A stretch of DNA of 64,000 bases from CADEDH01 sp047974625. Its GTDB lineage: Bacteria; Actinomycetota; Acidimicrobiia; Acidimicrobiales; SZUA-35. Positions 8,383-16,240 of this stretch are shown here, in pieces. The translations under genes and the position numbers were made by a program. The DNA lies in the NCBI GenBank assembly GCA_047974625.1, contig JBKECK010000042.1, positions 1 through 64,000 on the forward strand, written 5' to 3'. The notes below the pieces were generated by a model that saw nothing but the letters and a program-made list of their open reading frames with translations, was not told the origin of the DNA and made no database searches. The first letter of the stretch is position 1; the number at the start of each line of letters is the position of its first letter.

Positions 8383-9732
8383 TCAGGCGGCTTCGGCCTG
8401 ACGGGCCGCGCTCGGCACCGCCGGTCGGGATTCGAGCCACGGCTCGGGGAGCGTGGCCTCCGCCAGACGATCCGTCTTCGCCCAGGCCCCCTTACCCCGG
8501 ACGGTGCGGACCAACGCCTTCCACCCGGCGATGAACCACAGGCCGCAATACACGAGGTAGAGGTGGGCGATGGCGAGGCCGCGGAGGAAGCCCATGGTCG
8601 GCTCCCGGCGCCACAGCACGAAGGCCACCACCGGGCAGGGGGTGAAGGCGATGGCGTAGGCCATGGCCCCCCAGGGGGAGACCATCCCGGCCAGGCTGCC
8701 GCCGGGGTCGACGATCAGCTGGACCAGCATGGCGATCCAGCCGGTCACCACCGCCACCGACGTGGCCAGCATCAGCGCCGGTCCGGCCAGGTGGTAGGCC
8801 AGGTCGAGCTTGACCCGGGTGGGCAGGTCGGAGCGCATCAGGTCGATGATGTAGCCACGGCACTGAAGGTGGCCCTGGAACCAGCGGGTCCGCTGCCTGA
8901 TCCACCGGCTGACCGAGGTCAGGCCCTGCTGGTCGACCCAGGTGGTGGAGCAGTGCCGAATCTCGTGGCCCTCCAGGATGAGGCGCAACCCCACCTCCAG
9001 ATCCTCGGTGAGGCAGCTCGACCACGGCTCGGAGCCGATGTCCTGCAGGGCCTCGAGGCGGGTGAACTGGCCGTTGCCGCCCAGGCTGGGACTGGAGAGA
9101 CGGTTGCGGCCCGTCTGGATCACGTCGGTGAACAGGCCGAACTCGACGTCCTGGAACCGGGCTAGCGGATGGTCCGACGCGTTCCGGATCTTCACCCCGA
9201 TCTGGACCCCAGCCACCTTCGGGTCGGCCAGGTGGGGACCCACCTGGTCGAGGGCGCCCGGTTCCAGACGACCGTCGGCGTCGATGATGGCCACCACGAG
9301 CTCGGCCCGTCCGGCGTTCCACGGTGAGCGGAGCAGCCACCGGTAGGCGGCGTTGAGGGCGTGGCCCTTCCCCAACTGGGCGTTGGGGGCCCGCCGTCGC
9401 AGAACGTAGACGCGGGGGTCGTCGACGAACTCGGCCAGCACCTCGGCGGTGCCGTCGGACGAGTCGTCGTCGATCACCACCACCCCGACCGCGCCGGCCC
9501 ACCGCCCCTCATCGAACGCGAGCAGCGACTGTACGGTGGCGCCAATCACCCGCTCTTCATTCATACAGGGTACGAGAAATACGAACGCCATATTCTCTGA
9601 CGGTTCCCGAACGGCCGGCTTGGCCCGCCGTGACAGGAGGAACACGACGAGGCCGTGCGTCATCATCACGGCCCACAGGCTCAGCAGCACCCACGCGGAA
9701 ATAGCGACGACGGTATCGAGAAAAGAAATCAC
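8383..9732 (-). CDS. Processive family-2 glycosyltransferase (polysaccharide synthase type)
   Basis: 449-aa membrane enzyme. One N-terminal TM (about 5-35) precedes a cytosolic GT-A domain with every motif of processive GT2 synthases: IDDDSSDGT (about 87-95), DAD (151-153), TED (242-244) and QRTRW (280-284, QxxRW). Three to four TM segments follow at about 300-420. Related enzymes (cellulose, hyaluronan and PNAG synthases) polymerise and export in one step. No separate transporter is encoded nearby, which fits. The GTG at 9732 overlaps the stop of the 66-aa ORF (GTGA). The sugar is unknown; the nearby epimerase hints at an amino sugar. Confidence 0.88.
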   Translation of the reverse strand: MISFLDTVVAISAWVLLSLWAVMMTHGLVVFLLSRRAKPAVREPSENMAFVFLVPCMNEERVIGATVQSLLAFDEGRWAGAVGVVVIDDDSSDGTAEVLAEFVDDPRVYVLRRRAPNAQLGKGHALNAAYRWLLRSPWNAGRAELVVAIIDADGRLEPGALDQVGPHLADPKVAGVQIGVKIRNASDHPLARFQDVEFGLFTDVIQTGRNRLSSPSLGGNGQFTRLEALQDIGSEPWSSCLTEDLEVGLRLILEGHEIRHCSTTWVDQQGLTSVSRWIRQRTRWFQGHLQCRGYIIDLMRSDLPTRVKLDLAYHLAGPALMLATSVAVVTGWIAMLVQLIVDPGGSLAGMVSPWGAMAYAIAFTPCPVVAFVLWRREPTMGFLRGLAIAHLYLVYCGLWFIAGWKALVRTVRGKGAWAKTDRLAEATLPEPWLESRPAVPSAARQAEAA

Positions 9733-9929
9733 AACTCCGACCCCTCCGGGTCGGAGGCCCCAGCCCGCTGAGAGACGTAGATCTTCGCGTAAAGACTGAA
9801 CAGCCCCAACCCGATGCTCGCCAACAGAAGCCACGAGCCATGACGGAACTGCAGCGACGCCACCTGCTCTTGGACGCGTTCCAACGCCGGCGTGACCGCT
9901 GCCACGCCCCCGCCTATCACCATTCGCAC
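9729..9929 (-). CDS. Small single-TM protein coupled to the glycosyltransferase
   Basis: 66 aa with one hydrophobic segment (about residues 31-52, SWLLLASIGLGLFSLYAKIYV), a basic or polar N-terminus and an acidic tail (SDPEGSEL). Its stop codon overlaps the GTG start of the GT2 gene, so the two are probably translationally coupled. Small membrane partners are known for several bacterial polysaccharide synthases, and such a role is inference here. The start is GTG at 9929, with ATG two codons later. Confidence 0.6.
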   Translation of the reverse strand: MRMVIGGGVAAVTPALERVQEQVASLQFRHGSWLLLASIGLGLFSLYAKIYVSQRAGASDPEGSEL

Positions 9930-10263
9930 GATCGAATACCGACCTTCACCTGCCGCGGCAAGACACGGCTACTCCCCTGGGGTCACCCGTCACCTATCCC
10001 GCCACTTCACCAACACCGCCACACCCTTGATGGTCCCAGGCTGGCAGCTCGTCTACGCGGCCCATAGTAGCCACATGTTTGGACACGCGCCCCCAGACAG
10101 GGTGAGGAAAACTCACCGTTATCCGGAGTTCGTTTCCCTGTTATTGACGATTAAATGCGTTGACATACAACGAAGCGAGGCTGCTCAACGGGTCAGGTCG
10201 CCGTTCAGACCTGCGGTTACATGTGCCACGTCGGGGTGCCACGCCGGACCGGGAGGGTGCGGT
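9930..10263. other. Intergenic region between divergent genes
   Basis: About 340 bp without a convincing gene between the 66-aa ORF (minus) and the serine hydrolase (plus). The part at 10060-10190 is noticeably richer in A+T than its surroundings and contains TTGACA-like and AT-rich stretches. It is the likely promoter region of the polysaccharide locus, but no element could be fixed on the minus strand. Confidence 0.5.
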
Positions 10264-10269
10264 TACCGT
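10264..10269 (+). promoter_or_regulatory. -10 element of the serine hydrolase gene (leaderless type)
   Basis: TACCGT followed by 6 nt and ATG at 10276. Confidence 0.5.
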
Positions 10270-10275
10270 CCCTCC

Positions 10276-11448
10276 ATGGCAGCACGCACACCGGCCCGGA
10301 GATGCCTCTCCCCCCTTGTCATCCTGCTGACGGTGACCGCGGTCCTCGCCGGCTGTGCCGCGTCCGACGACGACGTCGCCACCGAGACCACCCCGGCGGC
10401 GAGTTCCTCGGGTGAGGGTGGCGAAGGTGAGGCCGGCGAAGGTGAGGCCGGCGAGTCCACCCCGGACGACGCCGAACCGCCGACGCTCGACGCCGTGGTC
10501 ACCGAGTTCGTGGGGTCCGCGTCGGGCGGGGCCGACGTCCTGGTGCGGCGTGACGGGGAGGTCACGACTGTGGCCGTGGGCGTCGCCGACGCCGAGGGCA
10601 ACCCGATCGTCGACGGCCAGCCGTTCCGGGTGGGCAGCATCACCAAACCGTTCGTGGCCGTCATGGTGCTCCAGCTCGCCGACGAGGGCCGCGTCGACAT
10701 TGACGCCACCCTCGACACCTATCTTCCCGACACCCCGGTGGGGGGTGCGATCACCGTCCGCCAGCTCCTTGGGCACCGCAGCGGCCTCCCGAACTACATC
10801 GCCCAGCCGGCCGCCCAGGCCGCGATCCTGTCGGATCCCAGCCATGTGTTCACACCCGAGGAGGTCCTGGCCTGGATCGTCGACGTGCCGAGCGGCCCGG
10901 TCGGCGAGTTCGCCTACTCCAACACGAACTACATCCTGCTCGGGCAGCTGATCGAGGCGATGGACGGCACCCCGGTCGACGCCTCCCTGCGAACCCGGAT
11001 CACCGACCCGCTCGGCCTCCACGACACGGTGCTGGCCTCCCCGGACGAGACCCTGCCCGCGGATCTCGCCGGCGGCTGGTCGGCCGGGCTCCTGACCGGG
11101 CAGCGGGATGTCCCCTACGAGGCCGTCGAGACAGCGGCGTGGACGGCCGGGGCCCTGGTCTCCACCACCAACGACCTGCTGGTCTTCCTCGACGCCCTCC
11201 TCGGCGCCGAGCTGACGTCGGAGGAGTCCCTGGCCCAGATGACCGACTTCCAGCCCGCCGGCTATGGCCTCGGCCTCCTGTCGGCCCCCCGACCCGACGG
11301 AGAAGCCGTCCTAGGCCACAACGGCCAGATCCCCGGGTACGCCGCGGTGATGGCCATCGAACCCGGGTCCGGGGACGGCCTCGTGGCCCTGACCAACAAC
11401 GACCAGCTGGCCCCTGACGCCCTCATCGAGCCGATCTTCGGGTCGTGA
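10276..11448 (+). CDS. Beta-lactamase-family serine hydrolase lipoprotein
   Basis: 390 aa. An N-terminal signal with lipobox LAGC (Cys27) is followed by an acidic Gly/Glu-rich linker (about 45-60) with GEAGE repeats. The penicillin-recognising domain has SITK (121-124, nucleophile Ser), YSN (about 214) and HNG near 342 in place of KTG. This matches class-C beta-lactamase-like esterases and DD-peptidases rather than a proven resistance enzyme. It is predicted to be anchored outside the membrane. The start is supported by the leaderless promoter; longer in-frame extensions upstream are non-coding in character. Confidence 0.85.
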   Translation: MAARTPARRCLSPLVILLTVTAVLAGCAASDDDVATETTPAASSSGEGGEGEAGEGEAGESTPDDAEPPTLDAVVTEFVGSASGGADVLVRRDGEVTTVAVGVADAEGNPIVDGQPFRVGSITKPFVAVMVLQLADEGRVDIDATLDTYLPDTPVGGAITVRQLLGHRSGLPNYIAQPAAQAAILSDPSHVFTPEEVLAWIVDVPSGPVGEFAYSNTNYILLGQLIEAMDGTPVDASLRTRITDPLGLHDTVLASPDETLPADLAGGWSAGLLTGQRDVPYEAVETAAWTAGALVSTTNDLLVFLDALLGAELTSEESLAQMTDFQPAGYGLGLLSAPRPDGEAVLGHNGQIPGYAAVMAIEPGSGDGLVALTNNDQLAPDALIEPIFGS

Positions 11449-11486
11449 CCGGGCCCGGCGACCGGGGGCCCTCGCCCCCACCCCGG

Positions 11487-11492
11487 TAGCCT
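11487..11492 (+). promoter_or_regulatory. -10 element of larE (leaderless type)
   Basis: TAGCCT followed by 7 nt and GTG at 11500. Confidence 0.6.
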
Positions 11493-11499
11493 CGGTCCC

Positions 11500-12546
11500 G
11501 TGCGCGCCGGACATCCGTCCACTGTCGACCCGATGGTCCCCCGGGCCACCCCTCCCCCAGCGGTGGCGGGGGCTGACCCCATCGGATCCGACCGGCTGGA
11601 TCAGGCCGAACACCGCCTGGCCGGGGTGATCGAGACGATCGGCCCCGCTGTGGTCGCCCTCTCGGGCGGGGTCGACTCCGGCCTGCTGATGGTGGCCGCC
11701 CGGCGGGTCCTCGGGCCCGACCGGGTCCTGGCCGCCACGGCCGAATCGGCCTCGCTGGCCACCGGGGAGCTCGACCTGTGCGCCGGACTGGCCCGCCGCT
11801 GGGACGTGCCGTGGACCGCGGTGGCCACCGCCGAGCTGACCGACGACCGGTACCTCCGCAACGACGGGCAGCGCTGCTTCTGGTGCAAGACCGCACTGAT
11901 GGACCAGCTCGCCCCCCTGGCCGCGGCTCGCGGGGCCACCGTCACCCTGGGCGTCAACCTCGACGACCTGGCCGACCACCGGCCCGGCCAGCGGGCAGCC
12001 GCCGAACGCGGCGCTCGCTTCCCCCTCGTCGAGGCCGGGTTCACCAAGCCCCTGATCCGGGCCCTGGCCCAGCGGTGGGGTATCGAGGTGTGGGACCGGC
12101 CAGCCATGCCGTGCCTGTCGAGCCGCCTGCCGTACGGCACCCCGGTGAGCGTGGCCCTGCTGACCCGGGTCGACCGGGCCGAACGGGCGCTCCGCCACCT
12201 CGGGTTCGACGACGTCCGGGTCAGGCACTACGACGACACCGCCCGGATCGAGGTGCCCCGGTCCCGCCTCGGCGACGCCGTCGAGGCAGCCGACGAGCTG
12301 GTGGAGGCCGTCACCGCGGCCGGGTACCGCTACGTCACCCTCGACCTGGCCGGGCTCCGGTCGGGCAACCTGAACCACCCGGAACGGTCGGCCCCGGGAC
12401 CGGTGGAGCCCGATCCGCCCCCGGCGGGCCGGACGGCGAACCGTCCCTCCGGCTCGACCTGGACCGGAGCCGGCGGATCGACCTGCCCGAGGCCGTCTAC
12501 TGCCCGTCGAAATCGGTGGACGACTGTGTCACCGCCGTCCGCCTGA
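11500..12546 (+). CDS. larE: ATP-dependent sacrificial sulfur transferase LarE
   Basis: PP-loop enzyme that thiolates the pyridinium dicarboxylate precursor of the nickel-pincer cofactor. Visible motifs are SGGVDS (55-60, ATP binding), CFWC (Cys126, Cys129) and PCLSSR (Cys205, at the sulfur-donating position of the family). Recognisable LarE sequence ends near TLDLAGLRSGNLN, about residue 290. The last ~50 codons up to the TGA at 12546 are Arg/Ser/Pro/Thr-rich and lie in a different frame from the overlapping larB, so they look like out-of-frame read-through. A single added base in the C5 run at 12418-12422 would join LarE to LarB in one frame. Confidence 0.85.
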   Translation: MRAGHPSTVDPMVPRATPPPAVAGADPIGSDRLDQAEHRLAGVIETIGPAVVALSGGVDSGLLMVAARRVLGPDRVLAATAESASLATGELDLCAGLARRWDVPWTAVATAELTDDRYLRNDGQRCFWCKTALMDQLAPLAAARGATVTLGVNLDDLADHRPGQRAAAERGARFPLVEAGFTKPLIRALAQRWGIEVWDRPAMPCLSSRLPYGTPVSVALLTRVDRAERALRHLGFDDVRVRHYDDTARIEVPRSRLGDAVEAADELVEAVTAAGYRYVTLDLAGLRSGNLNHPERSAPGPVEPDPPPAGRTANRPSGSTWTGAGGSTCPRPSTARRNRWTTVSPPSA

Positions 12547-13148
12547 GCCTGTCCGATTCCACCGACGCGGTGCTGGCCAGCCGCCCCACCGACGACCAGC
12601 GGGCCGCCCTGTCGGCCCTCGAACCGGTGGGGACGGGCGCGACCATGCTCACCTGGCGCCACCGTCCCCCCACCGGCGGCCGGGCCGTGGAGGTGGCGGC
12701 CGGCACTTCGGACCTAGCCGTGGCCGACGAGGCCCGTCTCACCCTGGAGGCCCTCGGCCACCGCGTGGACACCGTCTGCGACGTGGGCGTGGCCGGCCTC
12801 CACCGCCTGCTCGGCCAGCTCGACCGCATCGCCGCCGCCGAGGTGGTGATCGCGGTGGCGGGCATGGAGGGTGCCCTGGCCACGGTCCTGGCCGGCCTGA
12901 TCGCCGGGCCGGTCATCGCGGTACCGACCTCGGTGGGCTATGGCGTGACCGAGGGGGGCCGGACCGCCCTCATGGCCATGCTGGCCAGCTGCGCCCCCGG
13001 GGTGGTCGTGGTGGGCATCGACAACGGGTACGGGGCCGCCTGCGCCGCCCACCGCGTCCTCTCCACCCGCCACCCCGGCCCCGCCGCGACCCGTGAGGCC
13101 GCCGCAGCCCGGGCCGCGGCCCCGCCGGTCCGACCGGCCCCACGATGA
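12447..13148 (+). CDS. larB: Nickel-pincer cofactor carboxylase LarB (start not resolvable)
   Basis: LarB carboxylates and hydrolyses NaAD in nickel-pincer cofactor synthesis. Family sequence is clear from LDLDRSRR (12453 on) through VAAGTSD, DVGVAGLHRL, AGMEGALATVLAGL, VPTSVGYGV and GIDNGYGAA. Its stop overlaps the larC start (ATGA). No ATG, GTG or TTG exists in this frame between the end of the LarE domain and the conserved core, and the usual ~35-residue N-terminal helix region is missing. Either LarB is made as a LarE-LarB fusion through a frame change or the sequence has a one-base error. The coordinate given marks the start of recognisable homology, not a start codon. Confidence 0.75.
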   Translation, partial: LRLDLDRSRRIDLPEAVYCPSKSVDDCVTAVRLSLSDSTDAVLASRPTDDQRAALSALEPVGTGATMLTWRHRPPTGGRAVEVAAGTSDLAVADEARLTLEALGHRVDTVCDVGVAGLHRLLGQLDRIAAAEVVIAVAGMEGALATVLAGLIAGPVIAVPTSVGYGVTEGGRTALMAMLASCAPGVVVVGIDNGYGAACAAHRVLSTRHPGPAATREAAAARAAAPPVRPAPR

Positions 13149-14389
13149 CGGGGGCCACCGGCCGCCTGATGTGGCTGGACCCCACCTTCGGGGCGGCCGG
13201 GGACATGCTCCTCGGTGCCCTCGTGGGCCTGGGCGCCCCCGTCGAGGGGATCCGGGCCGACCTGGACCGGCTCCGGATCGACGGCTGGGGGTTCGACGTC
13301 GAACCGGTGACCCGCTCCGGCCTGTCGGCGACGCGGGCCGTGGTCACCGCACCGGCCGGTCACGCCCACCGGCCGTGGTCCCTGATCGACGCCACCCTGG
13401 CCGGGGCCGGCCTGCCCGGCCCGGTGGCCGCCGGGGCCCGGCGCACCTTCGCCCGCCTGGCCGAGGTGGAGGCCGGCATCCACCGGGTCCCGGTCGACGA
13501 GGTCGCCTTCCACGAGGTCGGCGCCGTGGACGCCATCGTCGACGTCGTCGGCACCTGGTCGGCCCTCGTGGCCCTCGGGGTCGACCGTGTCGTCACGGGC
13601 CCGGTCGGCCTGGGCCACGGCACCGTCGGCTCGGCCCACGGCCGGCTGCCGGTGCCCAGCCCGGCCACCGCCGACCTCCTGGCCGGTGCCCCCGTCCACC
13701 CCCTGGACATCGGCCTGGAGACCGTGACGCCCACCGGCGCCGCCCTCCTGGCCACCATGACCGACCGGTGGGGCCCGATCCCGGCCGGCCGCTTGCGGGC
13801 CACCGCCCGCGGGGCCGGCACCCGGGACCCCGGCGGGCACCCCAATGTGGTCACCGCCATCCTCCTCGACGGCGCGGACGCCCCCGGAACCAGCGCCGGG
13901 CCCGGGGCGGTCCCGGAACCGGCGGTGGAGCTGAGCACCAACCTCGACGACGTCACCCCCGAGGTGGTGGCCCGAACCGTGGAGGAGCTGCTCGACGCCG
14001 GGGCCGACGACGCCTGGGTGGTCCCGGTGGTCATGAAGAAGGGCCGCCCCGGCCACCTCCTCCACGCCCTCACCGGTGAACGCCTCGCCCCCGCCCTGAT
14101 CGACCTGATCGCCCGACGCACGGGGACCCTCGGGGTCCGGAGCCGTACGCTGACCAAGCACCGGTTCCCCCGCCACACCACCACGGTGGTGGTCCGGGAC
14201 CAGGTCGTCCGGGTCAAGTACGGACCCTACGGGGCGAAACCCGAACACGAGGACCTGGTAGCCGCGTCCATCGCCACCGGCGAGGCCGTCCGCCAGCTCG
14301 CCCTCGAAGCCGGTCGGGCCGCCCGCCCCGACGAGCCGATACCCGGGAACGCCGACCCGGGCCCCGGAACTGTTCCCTCCAAAAAGTGA
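13145..14389 (+). CDS. larC: Nickel insertion protein LarC
   Basis: 414 aa. CTP-dependent cyclometallase that inserts nickel into the pincer cofactor used by lactate racemase and related LarA enzymes. It is an intact single ORF with family features: the LDPTFGAAGDMLLGALVGLG-like N-terminus, FHEVGAVDAIVDVVG, PVGLGHGT, TPTGAALLA, TNLDDVTPE and KKGRPG. In Lactiplantibacillus larC is split and needs frameshifting, whereas here it is continuous. Its ATG overlaps the larB stop. No larA gene is present in the window, so the consumer enzyme is elsewhere. Confidence 0.92.
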   Translation: MTGATGRLMWLDPTFGAAGDMLLGALVGLGAPVEGIRADLDRLRIDGWGFDVEPVTRSGLSATRAVVTAPAGHAHRPWSLIDATLAGAGLPGPVAAGARRTFARLAEVEAGIHRVPVDEVAFHEVGAVDAIVDVVGTWSALVALGVDRVVTGPVGLGHGTVGSAHGRLPVPSPATADLLAGAPVHPLDIGLETVTPTGAALLATMTDRWGPIPAGRLRATARGAGTRDPGGHPNVVTAILLDGADAPGTSAGPGAVPEPAVELSTNLDDVTPEVVARTVEELLDAGADDAWVVPVVMKKGRPGHLLHALTGERLAPALIDLIARRTGTLGVRSRTLTKHRFPRHTTTVVVRDQVVRVKYGPYGAKPEHEDLVAASIATGEAVRQLALEAGRAARPDEPIPGNADPGPGTVPSKK

Positions 14390-14398
14390 TTTCTACCC

Positions 14399-14920
14399 AT
14401 GCCCCAGGCCAGAATTGATGTGATGCACCCAGACCCGAGCAGCGACGTCGAACTCCGTCGTCGAGTCGGCTCGGCCTGGAGGCAGGTCCGACGCGGAGCC
14501 AGCGCGCTCCAGCTCAAGGACGTCTTCTACGGCGACCACTCAAACGAGACCCTGGACATGGCCCTGGCCGACGCCCTCAGCGTCATCTGCCAGAACGGCC
14601 CGTTGCGCATGGGGGAACTGGCCGACGCCCTCCAGATCACCCCGGCGTCCACCACCCGGGCTGTGAGCTGCCTGGTGGACAAGGGCTACGTGGAACGGGT
14701 CAAGGCCGCCGACGACCACCGGTCGATCCTGGTGTCGGCCACCCCGGTCGGGCGGGACCGGATGGAGATCATCAACAGCCGGGTCCAGGCCGGCCTGGGC
14801 CAGATCCTGAACGAGTTCAGCGTCGACGAACAGGTCCAGTTGGCCGAGCTGCTGGAACGCTTCGTAGAGTCGGTCGACCGGTTCGTGGCGTCCCAGACGA
14901 CCACCGGGAGGGGCGACTAA
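14399..14920 (+). CDS. MarR family transcriptional regulator
   Basis: 173 aa. The winged-helix core includes LRMGELADALQITPASTTRAV (about 75-95, helix-turn-helix) and the wing KAADDHRSILVSATPVG, typical of MarR. The start is ATG at 14399, with ATG at 14423 as an alternative. It begins 9 nt after larC ends but is probably its own unit. Downstream lies a zinc alcohol dehydrogenase behind two copies of a 19-bp inverted repeat of the size MarR dimers bind, so it may regulate that gene. This is inference from position. Confidence 0.87.
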   Translation: MPQARIDVMHPDPSSDVELRRRVGSAWRQVRRGASALQLKDVFYGDHSNETLDMALADALSVICQNGPLRMGELADALQITPASTTRAVSCLVDKGYVERVKAADDHRSILVSATPVGRDRMEIINSRVQAGLGQILNEFSVDEQVQLAELLERFVESVDRFVASQTTTGRGD

Positions 14921-14971
14921 CGTCACCCTCCCCGGATCGCCCTCGCCGCCGGAGCCGATCCGCGATTCAGT

Positions 14972-15044
14972 CGTTCGAATCCAAGTCCGTTCGAACCGGT
15001 CGTTCGAATCCAAGTCCGTTCGAACCGGTCGTTCGAATCCAAGT
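14972..15044. repeat. 29-bp tandem repeat with two 19-bp inverted repeats upstream of the alcohol dehydrogenase
   Basis: Two full copies (14972-15000, 15001-15029) and a partial third (15030-15044). Inside them TTCGAAC-CGGTC-GTTCGAA occurs at 14990-15008 and 15019-15037. Each is a perfect 7-bp-arm inverted repeat with a 5-bp spacer. They resemble operators. The 5-bp spacer distinguishes them from the 4-bp LexA boxes. Confidence 0.85.
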
Positions 15045-15097
15045 CAACGCCAACCATCCCGGCGCCTCCCGGCGCCCGACAGAGGGGACCCCGTTCC

Positions 15098-16192
15098 ATG
15101 AAGGCTGCCGTTCTCGAGTCGGCTCCCGGCTCACTCCAGATCGAGGACATCGTCATCGACAAGCCCGGTCCCCGCGAGGTGCTGATTCGTACCTCCGCGG
15201 CCGGCCTGTGCCACAGCGACCTTCACTTCATGGAGGGCAAGTACCCCTACCCGTGCCCTGCGGTGCTCGGCCACGAGTCGGCCGGCGTGGTGGAGGCGGT
15301 CGGATCCGCCGTCTCCTACGTGAAGCCGGGTGACCACGTGATCACCTGCCTGTCGGCGTTCTGCGGCTCCTGCGCCCAGTGCATCAGCGGTCACCTGTCC
15401 CTGTGCGAGAACAAGAACACCGAGCTGGTGCGGGGTCCGGGAGAGAAGTCCCGCCTGTCCCGCCCCGACGGGGAGACGGTCAGCACCTTCCTGCACCTCT
15501 CGTCGTTCGCCGAGCAGATGCTCATCCACGAGCACGCCCTGGTGAAGATCCACCCCGACATGCCGCTCGACCGGGCCGCCCTCATCGGCTGCGGCGTGAC
15601 CACCGGGCTGGGCGCCGTGTTCCGCACCGCCAAGGTCGAACCCGGCTCCACCGTGGCCGTCATCGGCTGTGGCGGCATCGGCCTCTCGGCCATCCAGGGC
15701 GCCCGGATCGCCGGGGCCAACAAGGTCATCGCCGTGGACATGGTGCCCCTGAAACTGGAGCTGGCCCAGGCCATGGGGGCCACCCACGTGGTCAACGCAG
15801 CCGACGGTGACCCAGTGGCCGCCGTCCGGGAGCTCACCGACGGGCAGGGCGTCCACAACTCGTTCGAGGCCGTGGGTATGGCGGCCACCGCCGAGCAGGC
15901 GTTCAAGATGATCCGCAACGGGGGTCAGGCCACCGTGATCGGCATGATCCCGGTGGGCACCAGCGTCTCGATCCACGGACCGGAGCTCCTGTCGGAGAAG
16001 ACCCTGACCGGATCCAACATGGGCTCCAACCAGTTCCGCACCGACATGCCCCGCTTCGTCGAGATGTACCTCGACGGTCGCCTCATGCTCGACGAGATGG
16101 TGTCGAAGACCATCAACCTGGACCAGATCAACGAGGGCTTCGAGGAGATGAAGACCGGGACCGTGGCCCGGAGCGTCATCGTCTTCGACTGA
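15098..16192 (+). CDS. Zinc-dependent alcohol dehydrogenase (MDR family, class-III-like)
   Basis: 364 aa. Catalytic zinc ligands fit Cys38 (GLCHSDLH) and His59-Glu60 (GHE). The structural zinc site is Cys89-x2-Cys92-x2-Cys95-x7-Cys103. The Rossmann motif IGCGGIG lies near residue 190 and VIAVDMVPLKLELA suits NAD(H) binding. It resembles actinobacterial class-III-like dehydrogenases, some of which use NDMA or mycothiol conjugates; the substrate cannot be told. The start ATG has GAGGGG about 8 nt upstream, so it is a leadered gene, unlike many neighbours. The repeat-bearing spacer separates it from marR. Confidence 0.9.
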   Translation: MKAAVLESAPGSLQIEDIVIDKPGPREVLIRTSAAGLCHSDLHFMEGKYPYPCPAVLGHESAGVVEAVGSAVSYVKPGDHVITCLSAFCGSCAQCISGHLSLCENKNTELVRGPGEKSRLSRPDGETVSTFLHLSSFAEQMLIHEHALVKIHPDMPLDRAALIGCGVTTGLGAVFRTAKVEPGSTVAVIGCGGIGLSAIQGARIAGANKVIAVDMVPLKLELAQAMGATHVVNAADGDPVAAVRELTDGQGVHNSFEAVGMAATAEQAFKMIRNGGQATVIGMIPVGTSVSIHGPELLSEKTLTGSNMGSNQFRTDMPRFVEMYLDGRLMLDEMVSKTINLDQINEGFEEMKTGTVARSVIVFD

Positions 16193-16206
16193 TCCCGGTC
16201 TGCCGT

Positions 16207-16232
16207 CCTCCGGCGCCTGTCGGCCCCGGAGG
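16207..16232. terminator. Possible bidirectional hairpin between convergent genes
   Basis: CCTCCGG and CCGGAGG form a 7-bp stem with a 12-nt loop between the converging alcohol dehydrogenase and the 384-aa ORF. There is no T-tract, so it is only a candidate. Confidence 0.3.
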
Positions 16233-16240
16233 GCCCCGGC

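Noticed and set aside
7275..9165. Long plus-strand frames across the wecB and GT2 region
   Set aside because: They read the repeats and complementary strand of wecB and GT2 and have no domain signal.
14972..15044. CRISPR array, tRNA T-arm or LexA boxes in the GTTCGAATCC repeats
   Set aside because: Direct tandem repeats without spacers, so not CRISPR. There is no cloverleaf around the T-arm-like string. The palindromes have a 5-bp spacer rather than the 4-bp spacer of LexA boxes.
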